Shown piece by piece: positions 22,509 through 33,349 of a stretch of DNA of 64,000 nucleotides. The position numbers were made by a program, and so were the translations under genes. The first letter of the stretch is position 1. Each line of letters starts with the position of its first letter. The notes under the pieces are model-generated. The model saw only the letters and a program-made list of their open reading frames with translations. It ran no database searches and was not told the DNA's origin. The stretch spans positions 28,089,569 to 28,153,568 of the forward strand of contig CM047431.1 in assembly GCA_026168455.1 (NCBI GenBank), in the 5' to 3' direction. The DNA is from Theocolax elegans (taxonomy: Eukaryota > Arthropoda > Insecta > Hymenoptera > Cerocephalidae).

Positions 22509-23977
22509 AAATGAAGATAATGACATAGAAATATTGTTAAAATCTTTAACATTGGAACAAAAAACAATATTTGATACAATCGTAGAAGCAGTTTACGATA
22601 ATAAAAAAGAAAATTTATATTTTATAGATGGTCCCGGTCGTAGTGGAAAAAGTTATTTATTAAATGCTATTATTAAATTTGTGAAATTAAACAAAATACC
22701 AGAGTTAGCAGTTGCTTGGACTGGTATTGCAGCAAATTTATTAATAGGTGGTAAAACTATTCATTCAACATTTAAAATACCATTTAATTTAAACGAACAA
22801 TCAACATGCAACATTTTACCAAAATAGGTCAAATTTTAAAAAATATTAAATTATTAATTTGGGATGAAATATCAATGACTTGTAAATATGCATTAGAAGC
22901 TATAGATATTTTTTCAGAGATTTATGTCGAAATAATAAACCGTTTGGTCGTAAAATATTAGTAACAGCTGGCGATTTTCGACAAACACTTCCTATAGTTC
23001 GATACCGAAATAGAACTCAAATATTAGAATCATGTGTAAAAAGTAGTTCTTTATGGCAATTATTTCAAAAACTTACATTAAATAATAATTTAAGATTGGT
23101 CAATTCAAACAGTATGTTTAAAACGTGGTTATTAAATATTGGAGAAAATATAAATATTACAAAATTTGAAATTGATAATAACGTTATAAAAATTCCTTCC
23201 GCATTTATTACATTTAATAATTTGATAGATGATATTTTTGGTAATAAAATAAATATTGATAATTTACATACTCTTAAAGACAAAGTAATTCTTTCACCTA
23301 TAAATAGTGATGTTTTAGCGATTAATAACGAAATGATTGAAAGAATTGAAGGTGACGGTAAGATATATTTAATCATTGATAGTATTACTAATGATGAAAA
23401 TAATAAGTTGGATGAAACAATAACAATAGATTTTATAAATTCATTAATACCAAATGGTTTACCACCGCATAAATTAGTATTCAAAAAAGGAATGATCGTT
23501 ATGTTACTTAGGAATTTGCATTTAGATGGAGGTTTATGCAATGGTACCAGGCTCATGATTACAGAATTAAAACAGTACACTATATATGGAGAAATTATAA
23601 CAGGTAAAAATTCGGGACAAATTGTGATGATTCCAAGAATAGATTTATGTCCATCAAAGGATGATATACCTTTCAATATGGTTAGACGACAATTTCCTAT
23701 TAGACCAAGATTCGCTATGACCATAAATAAAGCACAAGGTCAATCATTTAAAAAAGTAGGTCTATATTTACCAAGACCTGTATTTAGTCATGGTCAATTA
23801 TATGTTGCATTATCAAGAGTTACAGATGAAAAAAATCTAAAAATAAAATTTTCGAAATCGTCAATGATACTCACTAATACAGAAGGAGATATACTTAATA
23901 TAAATGAGAGTAATTTAAATAATAATGTAATAATATATACAACGAATATAGTTTGTTCTGAAGTGTTTGATACTTAA
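22509..23977 (+). pseudogene. Helitron Pif1-like helicase domain (frameshifted)
   Basis: The SF1 helicase motifs appear in order. Walker A GPGRSGKS is near 22,630-22,660. Motif II WDEISM is near 22,860. AGDFRQTLP, typical of Helitron helicases, is near 22,970. TINKAQGQSF and YVALSRVT (motifs V/VI) lie near 23,720-23,820. An ATP-driven helicase of this kind unwinds DNA during rolling-circle transposition. The frame shifts near 22,826 and again near 22,918, so no full product can be made; the last 293 codons (23,096-23,977) are open. Conservation of all motifs suggests decay is not very old. Confidence 0.85.
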
Positions 23978-24109
23978 ATTTTTTTTTATTTTTAAAAATC
24001 AATTTAAGGTCGACTTATTATTCGGCAAACGAATTATAAAATAATAAGATATAAGCATAAGACAAAATTTGTAGATAAAATTACGTATAATAAAGAATAT
24101 TTTTCAAGT

Positions 24110-24780
24110 ATACATTCTTTACATCAAGCAACATTTCCATATATCATTACTTAAGAAATAAACAAATATTAAAATATTAGTTGTCTGCATTAAGCGACAT
24201 TTTATTGGCAAAATTATTTATGAAATATATAAATTTTAAAATAATCAACTGTCTGCATCAAGCGACATTTTTTACTAAAATACTGAAGAAATAAACAAAT
24301 TTAAAATTCATTGTCTGCATCAAACGACATTTTTTTACTAAAATACTCAAGAAGTAAACAAATAAAAAATTTATTGTCTGCATCAAGCGACATTTTTTTA
24401 CTAAAATACTAAAGAAATAAACAAATTTAAAATTCATTGTCTGCATCAAGCGACATTTTTTTACTAAAATACTGAAGAAATAAACAAAATTAAAATTCAT
24501 TGTCTGCATCAAGCGACATTTTTTTACTAAAATACTGAAGAAATAAGCAAATTTAAAATTCATTGTCTGCATCAAGCGACATTTTTTTACTAAAATACTG
24601 AAGAAATAAACATATTTAAAATTCATTGTCTGAATCAAACGACATTTTATTGACAAAATTATTTATGAAATATACAAATTTTAAAATAATTAATTGTCTA
24701 ATATAGCATTAATAAATATCAATTAAAATATTTTGATAATACTTGTTAGAATACATTGTCTGCAAAAAGTGATATTATTT
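24110..24780. repeat. 63-bp minisatellite, about 10 units
   Basis: TTGTCTGCATCAAGCGACAT recurs at about 24,178, 24,249, 24,312, 24,375, 24,438, 24,501, 24,563 and 24,627, with worn units on both sides. TGTC pairs with GACA around TGCATCAAGC. Because 63 is a multiple of three, a 132-codon minus-strand frame stays open through it; that frame is an artefact. Confidence 0.9.
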
Positions 24781-25371
24781 TAGAACTTTGTTTAGATATT
24801 AATGGAACAAAAAATTACAAAATATATAAAATAAATACGAATATACGAGATGCCATATTATATTATTTATTTTATTTTTAATACAGCAATATTGGAACGT
24901 ATATTTTTATCAATTTTAAAATATTTACGTATTATACCATACATAATTTTGAAATATATATATGTTAGAAAATCAAATATTTGAAACTTTTAATACACAT
25001 TATATTTACGTTCATTATATGACAGTCTCAAGCCTGTAAATGCAGAGAGAAAATAAAACAAACCAACATTCGAAAATAAACTGTTATAGTTAAATATCAT
25101 GATGATTAAAAGGAATAAATTGTATACATTTTTTAAAATAAAATATTTTATAATTTATTTTTATGTGTTTTAATAATATAACAACAAATTTTAATTAATA
25201 GTTTAAAGCACATGAAAAAAATTGGTTTGAAAATAAAATAAAATAATTGTATCCAAATCGTTTAAAATTTATTTGTTATAAACTAATAATAAATTTAAGT
25301 CCACACTTTATAATCAACGTCTAGCTTCAAAAATGTGATTCAACCGAGGGAGCGTCAGCGACTGAGGTAAT
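24781..25371. other. No gene seen
   Basis: Very AT-rich interior DNA of the 6.6-kb element between the minisatellite and the right arm. Confidence 0.6.
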
Positions 25372-26021
25372 ATGGCTAGTTATGAATTAAAATAAAGTTT
25401 AATTACTCAGTCCAATAATAATTATTAATTAAAATAAAGTTTTATTACTCAGTGCAAAAGTAATTATTAATTAAAAAAAGTTTAATTACTTAGTATAAAA
25501 GTAATTAAGAATTAAAAAAAAGTTTCATTACTCAATCCAAAAGTAATTAAGAATTAAAAAAAAGTTTAGTTACTCAATCCAAAAGTAATTATTAATTAAA
25601 AAAAAAGTTTAATTACTCAGTATATAAGTAATTAAGAATTAAAAAAAAGTTTAATTACTCAATCCAAAAGTAATTATTAAAATAAAAATAGTTTAATTAC
25701 TCAGTATAAAAGTCATTAAGAATTAAAAAAAAGTTTAATTACTCAGTATAAAAGTAATTACTAATTAATGTACGTATTGAATTAGAAAAGTAATTAAATA
25801 TTTGCAACCCTGCTTAAAACCATAATTTAAGATCGCGCAGTACTGCCACTACAAAATTTGAAAACAAAAAATCTCATTTGAGAAAGGTCTTTCTTCAAGC
25901 CGCCGCCGAGATAGGGTCTTCTCGAAGCGGCGGCCGAGATAGGGCTTTCTTCAAGCCGCCGCCGAGATAGGGTCTTATCGAAGCAACTGCCGAGATAGGT
26001 CTTTGTTCCACTCAGGCGTCG
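25372..26021 (-). repeat. Right arm of the 6.6-kb element
   Basis: Reverse complement of the left arm. It has about nine AAAGTTTAATTACTCAGT-type units, then the CGCGCAGTACTGCCACTACA block and a shorter GC-rich minisatellite, and ends CACTCAGGCGTCG. Confidence 0.8.
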
Positions 26022-26148
26022 ATATTATATGCATATGGACTTAATTGGACCTATATATTACATAGAAAAATTTAGAAATATCGGGTCCCAGATGGTTTAA
26101 ACAGGTGCATAGTGGAAAGCAAAAATTAAGAGTATCAAATAGTCTTAT

Positions 26149-26690
26149 CTGCATAATGAAATGCAGAAGTTATGCGTACTAAATGGTACTATTCACAGCA
26201 CGTTTTCAAAGGTTAAAGCCAAACGAATACCACGAGTACTTGCATAACGAAATGCCAGGAATGTATTTAGCAAAGGTAAAAAAGGTTGAAGCAAAACGAA
26301 TACAACGAGTAATTACATAGCAAAATGTAAGGAATGTATTCAGTAAAGGAAAAAAAATGAAACAAATCGAATACCACGAGTACTTGTATAGCAAAATGCA
26401 AGTAGTGTAGTCAGTAAAGGTAAAAGAGGTTGAAGCAAAATGAATAAAACGAGTACTTACATAGCGAAATGTAAGGAATGTATTCACTAAAGGTAACAGG
26501 TTGAAGCAAAATGAATACGACGAGTACTTGCATAGCGAAATGCAAGGAATGTATTCAGTATCTTTAAAAAAGGTTGAAGCATATGAAAATACGACGAGTA
26601 CTTACATAGCGAAATGTAAGAAATGTATTTAGTAAAGGTAAAAGGCTCTAATTGCGTTTTAGATGATATAGTCCGCTGCATAGAGAAATG
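26149..26690. repeat. 72-bp hairpin minisatellite with alternating paired changes
   Basis: Six units (26,215-26,645) of about 72 bp. Odd units carry CTTGCAT...ATGCAAG (the third with a G-T pair); even units carry CTTACAT...ATGTAAG, so both stem sides change together around an AGCGA loop. Flanking copies have CTGCAT...ATGCAG stems (26,149 and 26,675). Open minus-strand frames here are by-products. Confidence 0.85.
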
Positions 26691-27110
26691 CAGAAATAAG
26701 TATATTTACAGTATTATTCACTGCAGTGTAGTAAATAAGTGTAGTAAACGGTACAAATCACTACTTTGCATAATGCAAAAGTAATATTTTAAATGTAACG
26801 CAATCTGTTGCGCGAAAAGCAGACGTTCTATGGGGACGTTGGCCTCAGAAAAGGGTCACTTTTTACTTTTTTCGTTTTCGTTTGGATTAGAAATGTATAC
26901 CTTTTTTGATTAATACCTACTGACTATAAATTGTTTCATCAATTAATATTTAAAATATGAATTTTTCATAGAAAAATCGAGAACTTAAGACATTTCTAAT
27001 GTTTTAAGCAATCCGCTTAAAATTTTTCAAATTCTTAATTTAACATTATAAATATCATTTTTATTTTGAAAGATGCAGATTCCTATGATATGGATCTACT
27101 GAATTTTAAA
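26691..27110. other. No gene seen
   Basis: AT-rich DNA between the minisatellite and the truncated 3' end of the gypsy copy; the retrotransposon sequence stops abruptly at about 27,111 without an LTR. Confidence 0.5.
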
Positions 27111-28288
27111 TTAAACGATTGGTTTATGATCTGTTATAGTGAGAAAACGACGGCCTGTTAGATAGTAATCGAACTGAGTAATGGCATACAGTATGGCTAA
27201 TGCTTCCCTTGAGTAAGTATCATATTTTTGCTCGGCTTTGTTTAATACTCGCGAAACATAAGCAACTGGTAGGTCGGTGCCCACCTCTCCTTGTGATAAT
27301 ATTGCACCTATTGCTGTACCGCTAGCGTCACAAGTCACTATAAATGGTTTATTAAAATCTGCGATTTGTAGTATTTGTTGTTTACACAATTTTTCTCTTA
27401 AATCATCGAATGCCTTTTGAACTTCACTGGACCATAGGAAAGGTGCGTCTTTCTTTAATAAATTACTTAATGGTCTAGCAATACCCGAAAAATTCGCAAT
27501 GAATCGTCCGTAATAACCTGCTAATCCTAAAACTTTACGTATATTTTTCACTGTTTTTGGAATTGGAAATTTTTTTACTGCTTCTAATTTTTTTGGATCC
27601 GGCATAACACCTTCTGGTGATAATACGTGTCCAGATACACTACTTCTTTCTTTAAATTCACTTTTGTCTGGCTGCAATTTCAGATTTGCGGCGCGTACTC
27701 TTTGCAAAAATTTTTCAAACTTTTCGTTATGCTCTTGAATATTTTTTGCGTAAATAACTGCTAAATAACTGCTAAATAACTGCTTGCGTAAATGCCCTCA
27801 AAAACACGATCAATCATTCTTTGAAAAGTGGCTGGAGAATTGCACAATCCCATAGGCATTGGTTTAAATTGAAATAAACCGAATGAAGAGGCGAAAGCTG
27901 TTTTATGATGACTTTCTTGAGCTAACGGAACTTGTAAAAATCCTTGATATAATTCCAAGACGGTGAATACACGATTTTCTGGTCCGATTTGATCGACAAT
28001 ATTTAGTATATTAGGTACTGGGTACCGATCTTTAACGGTTTTATCGTTTAATTGTCGAAAATCGACAACTTGCCGGTATGGTTTATTACAGTAACTATCA
28101 GGCTTCTTTGTTACTAGGAAAACAGGTGATGTATAATAGGAATTTGATGGTTCAATTATGTCTCCTTCAATCATTTCTTTTAATTGTTTATCAAGTTCGC
28201 TTTCGAGAGAATGAGGAAATCTATATGGCGTAGCTGTGATTGATATGTCGTCGACAGTCGGTATCTTATGTTCTAAAGCATTTGTCAC
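27111..28288 (-). pseudogene. Gypsy RT and RNase H remnant, copy 1
   Basis: The 28,288-27,761 frame holds RT fingers and palm (YRQVVDFRQLNDKTVKDRYP, then LELYQGFLQVPL, then PMPMGLCNSPATFQRM). Motif A has Glu where the catalytic Asp (LDL) is expected; copy 2 keeps Asp. The next motif, YxDD, falls at about 27,745-27,785, where a small ATAACTGCTAA duplication has destroyed it. The 27,707-27,111 frame continues with GLAGYYGRFI, the connection domain, and RNase H (TCDASGTAIGAIL, YSREALAI, TITDHKPIV). Two catalytic sites are lost, so this RT cannot work. It belongs to the gypsy/17.6-like side of Ty3/gypsy. Confidence 0.92.
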
Positions 28289-28665
28289 GCCTAATTTTTC
28301 TCCTTTTCTATAGATAGTCTTTGTTCTTCGTCAATTTTATCAAAATGCAAGGCTTCTTTTAACCGTTCATTACGATTAAGTGTACGTGTGTTCTCCGTTA
28401 TGTTAAGTATCCTCGCTTCAGCTCAATTGTCAGAAATGTCGTGTATGTCGACCTCTTCACTTTCATAACTATAAAAATTATTAATATAGGGATTATTTGA
28501 ATAAACCAAATAACTGCTATTCATTTCGTTTTCGTGTATGACTTCAACAAATTCACTTAGTACAATTTCGTTCATAACTCGTTCATTCAATAAAAAATCG
28601 CTAGGGTCCTCATCCTGTTCGTTTTCTTCCTGTATGTTTATTAAATTCTCATTATTTATCTCATT
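28289..28665 (-). pseudogene. Gypsy spacer between protease tail and RT, copy 1
   Basis: Broken reading frames that correspond to the intact 50,614-50,960 part of copy 2 (motifs such as DIHDISDN and KLGVTNA on the matching strand). Stops and a frameshift near 28,300 and 28,420 interrupt it. Confidence 0.6.
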
Positions 28666-29874
28666 TTAAGTTTCTTCAGTTCCTTGTTTGTTTATCCAAA
28701 ATATTTCGGCTCTCGGGATAGTATCTGACTTTTCCCCCGACATAACCAATTCTTTGTTATTCAATTTACAAACATAACTAACATTTTTATCACGAGGTTC
28801 GCATTTATCGCCCTCCTCGATTTCGTAATCCAATCGTACTTGACAATTCATCTTTTTGTCAACAAGATCATCCTTATTTTCACGAGGTCCGCATTTATCG
28901 CCCTTCTCGATTTCATAATTAATTTGTACTTGACAATTATTAACTGTCTTATCCAATAAATTTTCTTCATTTTTTATTTCATTTTCAATATCATACTTCA
29001 GGTCAACTTCGTTTTCATAATTAGTACAAGATGGGATCTCAACCATCCTATCGCATAATGTTTCTTCAATAATACCATAATTTTCAGTAATTTCATCAAA
29101 CTTTTCTTTAATACATGTCTCAATCACATCACATACCCGTGGCTGCGCTTTTTCATTATTTATTTGGAATTGTACTTCCTTCATAAATCCATAACAATTT
29201 TCACTTGCTTTACTTGTATAATTCTTTATATCCGACTCCTTGTCGATCTGACGTACTTGTATTTTGTCATTTTTATAATGGTCATATAACTCTTGTCCTG
29301 TTTCACTCTGATTGTATAGGCCTGTGTCGTTACCAATTTGAATTCTTTCATTTCTTCGTTCTTGCTCGTAGATTTCATACGATTCGTTTGTGTCGAATTT
29401 TATAAACGTTTCATCATTTTCATGCAATTGAAAATCACTTTCTGAGTCACTATCTGTATAATTATAAAATCTTGAATTTTTCATGTTCGTATAATCATTG
29501 TTTTCCCTCGGTTTTGGCATATATCGTATTGATTTTCGATCATTATTGTCGATTTTCTCCATTATATAAATCGATTCATCCGTTTGCATATTATTTACAT
29601 TTTTAAAGGGGAGGGTTAATCCGTTAAATTCTAAATATTTTTCCAAATAATTGATTTTTAATAATAAGATTCCGTCTTGTTGTATAGGGAACGAATCATG
29701 TACTAAATTGAGTTCCACGGGAGATCTTTCGAAATCTATTCTAATTTTACCACAAGTAGTTAATGAATGGTCAGTTATGCCTTTTAACAATATTATATCA
29801 TTTTCGTCAATTTTCACGCGAGAGTCTACCTCTAACTCTCTAATTAGACATACCGATGCTCCTGTATCTAGCAA
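28666..29874 (-). pseudogene. Gypsy aspartic protease with long acidic extension, copy 1
   Basis: A 402-codon open frame. It begins MLDTGASVCLIREL, the retropepsin active site (DTGAS), followed by ILLKGITDHSLTTCGKIRI. From residue 110 or so it becomes a highly charged, Asp/Glu/Asn/Lys-rich region of about 290 residues without a known fold. Near the end a 44-residue module (CQV-x-x-x-YEIE-x-GDKC-x-PR) occurs twice in tandem; copy 2 has the same duplication. Such a long spacer between protease and RT is not usual for gypsy pol. The frame is intact here but its neighbours are not. Confidence 0.85.
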
Positions 29875-29945
29875 AAATTTTAACGGACCTCTTAACTGAC
29901 CGGTATCGAGAATTACGACCGGGGCTGATCTTTGTTGGCTTAAAC

Positions 29946-30800
29946 TTATTTTCGCGGTGCGGAGGGGACGTTTGAGCGGGTTTCCGCACTCGAAGTAGAG
30001 GGAATGTGATTCGTAGCCTCTCTCTCGACCCTCCTCGGAGAGAGAGTAACGGTGTTTCCCTGATTTTTATTTTCTTCTCTTATTTCTCTTTGTAACTTAT
30101 AACAATCGCGCTTTATGTGACCGGATTTTCCGCAATGGAAACAAGTCACTGGTGATCTTATATTATTATTTGATTCGTTATTAATATATCGTGATTCTTG
30201 GGAAGTTGAATTAACCGACTCGCGCATACCGCGAATCCCGGAATTATTTCCCCGATCTTGTTTGCTAAATTGCTGCGATGAGTATTTATTACTATTATAA
30301 CGAACAAAGGAATCATTTTTATCTCTGTCTCTATTCGGTAAAAATTCCGTCTGATTTTGATACTCGTCCCAACCACTAAATTGTAAATTTGACCTATTAT
30401 AATTACGACTGCTATCCGAGCGACTTTATGGGCTATAAGAACTGTTATGGGATTGCGTCGGTTGTTATTATTGGAAAATCTTTCCACAAAACTTCGTGCT
30501 AATTTGAAACAATTTATGGCTCCATGACCAGTATTAGAACAATATTGACATACAATCGGAGAGTTATTCGAAATATACTTTACTTTACGCGTTTCTCGAG
30601 TTGAACGAGAACGAGCCTCCTCTCGGCTCGTCGTCTCCTCTTTCGAGGACGCTACAAGCGAACTCGCGCTCCACCTCGAGCGCTTGTTCACGAGCCTGTT
30701 TTATAGAAATTGGAGTCCCTAAACGCGCACGAATTTTCCAAAGAAGCCCTTTTAAAAAGAATTTTAAACAATCTCGCCTTAGTTCAAGCATGAAATGACC
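29946..30800 (-). pseudogene. Gypsy nucleocapsid zinc knuckles, copy 1
   Basis: Two CCHC knuckles are visible in different frames: CQYCSNTGHGAINC near 30,545-30,505 and CFHCGKSGHIKRDC near 30,145-30,105. Both have C-x2-C-x4-H-x4-C. Arg/Ser/Asn-rich basic stretches surround them, as expected for RNA-binding nucleocapsid. The parts lie in overlapping, shifted frames (30,791-30,585, 30,691-30,158, 30,227-29,946). Confidence 0.85.
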
Positions 30801-30947
30801 TGCTATCGCAACTCGTCACTCTCTTTCGGCCGCTTTGACTATTTCATTTTTTATTTCTTGTAACCTATTAAAATAAGCAACGACTGTGTCATTATTTTTC
30901 TGTTTTAATTTAGCAAGGTCTCCCGTCCACTCGTAATATATTTTTAT

Positions 30948-32119
30948 TTATCCGAAGGTGTTTTCGAAAAAATCGGATATCTCTTTAATAGAATTAAAAT
31001 ATTCTCCGCGCGCAAAAGTTAAAGCTTCCCCATATAAATGCATTCGAATAAGTTTTGTTAATTCTTTCTCGTACTCTGACGGTAAAATTTCTTTTGCTTC
31101 ATTGCATCCGTCCAAAAATTGCGATAAATTTATGTTATGACCGTTAAACCGCGGTATTAAATCTAAAGCGTCCTTTAGCGATAAACCTCGAATTTGAGAC
31201 GTCATTGTTTTATTATTCATTTGTTTTTTAACTTTACTCCTATCTAATTTTTTTGGTTTTGTTTCGGTGTTTGTTCTTAATTCGTCTAAATTAATTTTAT
31301 TAAATAATTCGTCTTTAATCTTAGAAGAGTTTGCTTGTTCGGGTGATCTTTTAGTTACTTGATTGTCGAAGGGAATTGTAAAATCTGTCGCGCTTCCAAT
31401 TAGTATTTCGTCAAGTACTTTCTCCGTCTCTGTCACTAATGCCTTTGCTTCCTTAGTCTCTTTTTCGATCGGTGCGGAAAAAATATTTATCGCGCCTTTA
31501 ATCTTATTTATGATACCTTGAAAAGTTGTACCTTTTTTGACACTTTCTTGTAAACTTTCTATGATTTTAGGTTCCTCGAGATAAGAATCTAACAACTCTT
31601 TTTTCACTTCAGTCGCGAGCCGTTTTCTGACAGAGCTTATAATGTTATCCGGTGTTAAAATCAATGGTACATATGGACGATAAATTGGGGCTGGCGTACT
31701 GAAATTTATAGGATTATTCGCGATAGGTTCTTTTTATTCCTCGAATTTTAAAACAGCGGGTTTTAAGCTAAAATGTTTTACGCGCGTGGGAATAATTATC
31801 GTGTCTTCTTGCTCGTTTTCACTAACTTCGGAAATAGAAAGATCAGTTGGAAAAAAGGATCTCTATATTCAAAATCGCGGGGTATTTTTATAGATAATGA
31901 AATATTTGCTGCACTTTTTTCTAGACTATCCTTTAAATAATTTATTTCTTTTGTCAAATTTTGCACTGTTTTCTTAGGAGTTTGAGTTAAATCGAAAGTA
32001 TCGAGAGTCTGAAATTTTTCTTTGTATAAATTTAATAACGTATCATTAATAGAAAATTCTAAACTCGTGTTTCTTTGTTTATTTACATGACAATCAGTAC
32101 TTTTAGGCGAACCTGACAT
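30948..32119 (-). pseudogene. Gypsy gag matrix/capsid remnant, copy 1
   Basis: Starts MSGSPKSTDCHVNKQRNTSL at 32,119 and breaks at about 31,796. It resumes at 31,664 and runs 238 codons with LIPRFNGHNINLSQFLDGCN and LTKLIRMHLYGEALTFARGE, resembling the capsid N-domain of gypsy gag (F-x-G-x-x-x-x-L-x-x-F). The matching start and capsid text in copy 2 confirm the reading. Confidence 0.8.
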
Positions 32120-32172
32120 TTTTTTCTAAGCACATTATTCCTTTAATCTCTTTTTCTCTCTCAAAAATGTGA

Positions 32173-32192
32173 ATTTCTCGGCCGATGCAACA
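32173..32192 (-). promoter_or_regulatory. PBS-like site, copy 1 (tRNA-Gly type)
   Basis: Minus strand TGTTGCATCGGCCGAGAAAT lies immediately after the LTR. Insect tRNA-Gly would predict TGGTGCATCGGCCGGGAATC, so this is an imperfect match; both copies share TGTTGC, so the deviation is ancestral to them. Confidence 0.45.
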
Positions 32193-32887
32193 AATTTATT
32201 ATAATAATTAATACAACCTGTCATGTTCAGACTTATACCAACTACTATAAAAATATTACAAGAAGGCAAATGGTTAATAAACCATTCGCGTTACTTGCGC
32301 TCTTGTTTGACTAGGACTAGCCTTACGTCTCCGGACGTAGCGAGCAGTTATTTAGAGAGTAGAGATGTAGGGTATAATGTGGGATGATAAAATAATATAG
32401 TTTTTTATTCGTGTTAATCATGCATTATTTATTTCAATTTGTTATCATAATAATATACTATTTTCTTTTAAATGAACATGTGTAACTAAATTCTTCTAGT
32501 TCTTTAATCGACAATGACACACATAAAATTACACTATTTTATTAACAATTGCATAAAATTATTTAAGTCAAATAACAATTTTACTTTTGATTAAATAAAC
32601 AATTGTACAACGAACACGTTAACAAACTATAGAATGAAATATACACAACGCTATTTTATTATAAACAATAATAAATAATAATCGAGATAAGAATTATTAT
32701 AAATAAATGCAGATTAAATTAAAAATTGTTGCCGTTGAAAACATGAATTATTGTCAATAAAATGCAATGCAAATAAGAATATTTATACATAAATTACAGT
32801 TCCAAATAATAATTGTTGTAAGAGAAAACGGTTGGTGTAGTAATCGAAATAACATAAAATATCAGGTTTGCCTTTACGAATATTACA
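32193..32887 (-). repeat. 5' LTR of gypsy copy 1
   Basis: About 695 bp, in minus orientation starting TGTAATATTCG at 32,887. It matches 46,302-47,030 along its length, including GTATAAAAAAC-like TATA and CTAGTCCTAGTCAAACAAGA-type blocks. The inner end is set by the PBS-like site; it does not show a clean CA. Confidence 0.75.
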
Positions 32888-32944
32888 AACATATAGATAG
32901 CCGAAAAGAATATATACCTTAAGTACACAAATATATATATATAA

Positions 32945-33115
32945 TTTTTAATATGGGGGTTTATGACGCCCATGACAGAGAGGGAAGATACGTACTTTAG
33001 TACGATAAAAAGAGACAGAAAAGATTATGGAGCCCCGGCTCCATAAACCTGCCATATTAACAATGAGTGGGAAAGGGATAGGGTTATTGGGATTTAACAC
33101 ATGAGGCTCCATAAC
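32945..33115. mobile_element. Short palindrome-bearing repeat (about 170 bp)
   Basis: GGGGGTTTATG at the left and CATAACCCCC at the right form imperfect inverted ends, and TTATGGAGCCCCGGCTCCAT forms a central palindrome. A related piece at 45,385-45,478 has the same GATAAAAAGAGA core but a different palindrome. Confidence 0.5.
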
Positions 33116-33119
33116 CCCC

Positions 33120-33314
33120 TAGTTAGAAATGTATATATATATATCTCTATAATATATAAATATTTCGCCGCCGCCGCCGCCGCCGCCGTGTCTAAGAATT
33201 CAGGATTCAACATATATATATATATATATGTTATATATATATATGTCATATATATATGTTATATATATATGTTATATATATATGTCATATATATGATATA
33301 TATATGTCATATAT

Positions 33315-33349
<35 letters not shown>

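Larger units (their letters stand above)
19422..26021. mobile_element. 6.6-kb inverted-repeat element with ATAT target duplication, carrying Helitron helicase sequence
   Basis: Ends are CGACGCCTGAGTG at 19,422 and its complement ending at 26,021, flanked by ATAT (19,418-19,421 and 26,022-26,025). The unoccupied version of the same site is present at 17,635-17,654 (ACCAC-ATAT-TATATGCATATGG), which fixes a 4-bp duplication. Each arm has a GC-rich minisatellite and then an AT-rich 44-bp repeat; the left arm is about 860 bp and the right about 650. The interior holds a broken Helitron-type protein (20,723-23,977), a nested 1.32-kb foldback element and a 63-bp minisatellite. No DDE transposase is seen. 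Either a Helitron inserted into a foldback element or the element captured it. Confidence 0.75.
27111..32887 (-). mobile_element. Ty3/gypsy retrotransposon, copy 1 (3'-truncated)
   Basis: Minus-strand order: LTR (32,887-32,193), PBS-like site, gag, zinc knuckles, aspartic protease with long spacer, RT, RNase H, ending within RNase H at 27,111. Integrase and the 3' LTR are absent. Copy 2 on the plus strand (46,302-51,419) shares the whole length it covers, which helps define the family. Every coding part carries frameshifts or stops. Confidence 0.9.

Noticed and set aside
23065..23724. 219-codon minus-strand frame
   Set aside because: It is the antisense shadow of the Helitron helicase, which has clear motifs on the plus strand.
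24258..24656. 132-codon minus-strand frame with a repeated 21-residue unit
   Set aside because: The unit is exactly the 63-bp minisatellite read in a stop-free frame; a repeat length divisible by three keeps it open. No start context or other gene signal.
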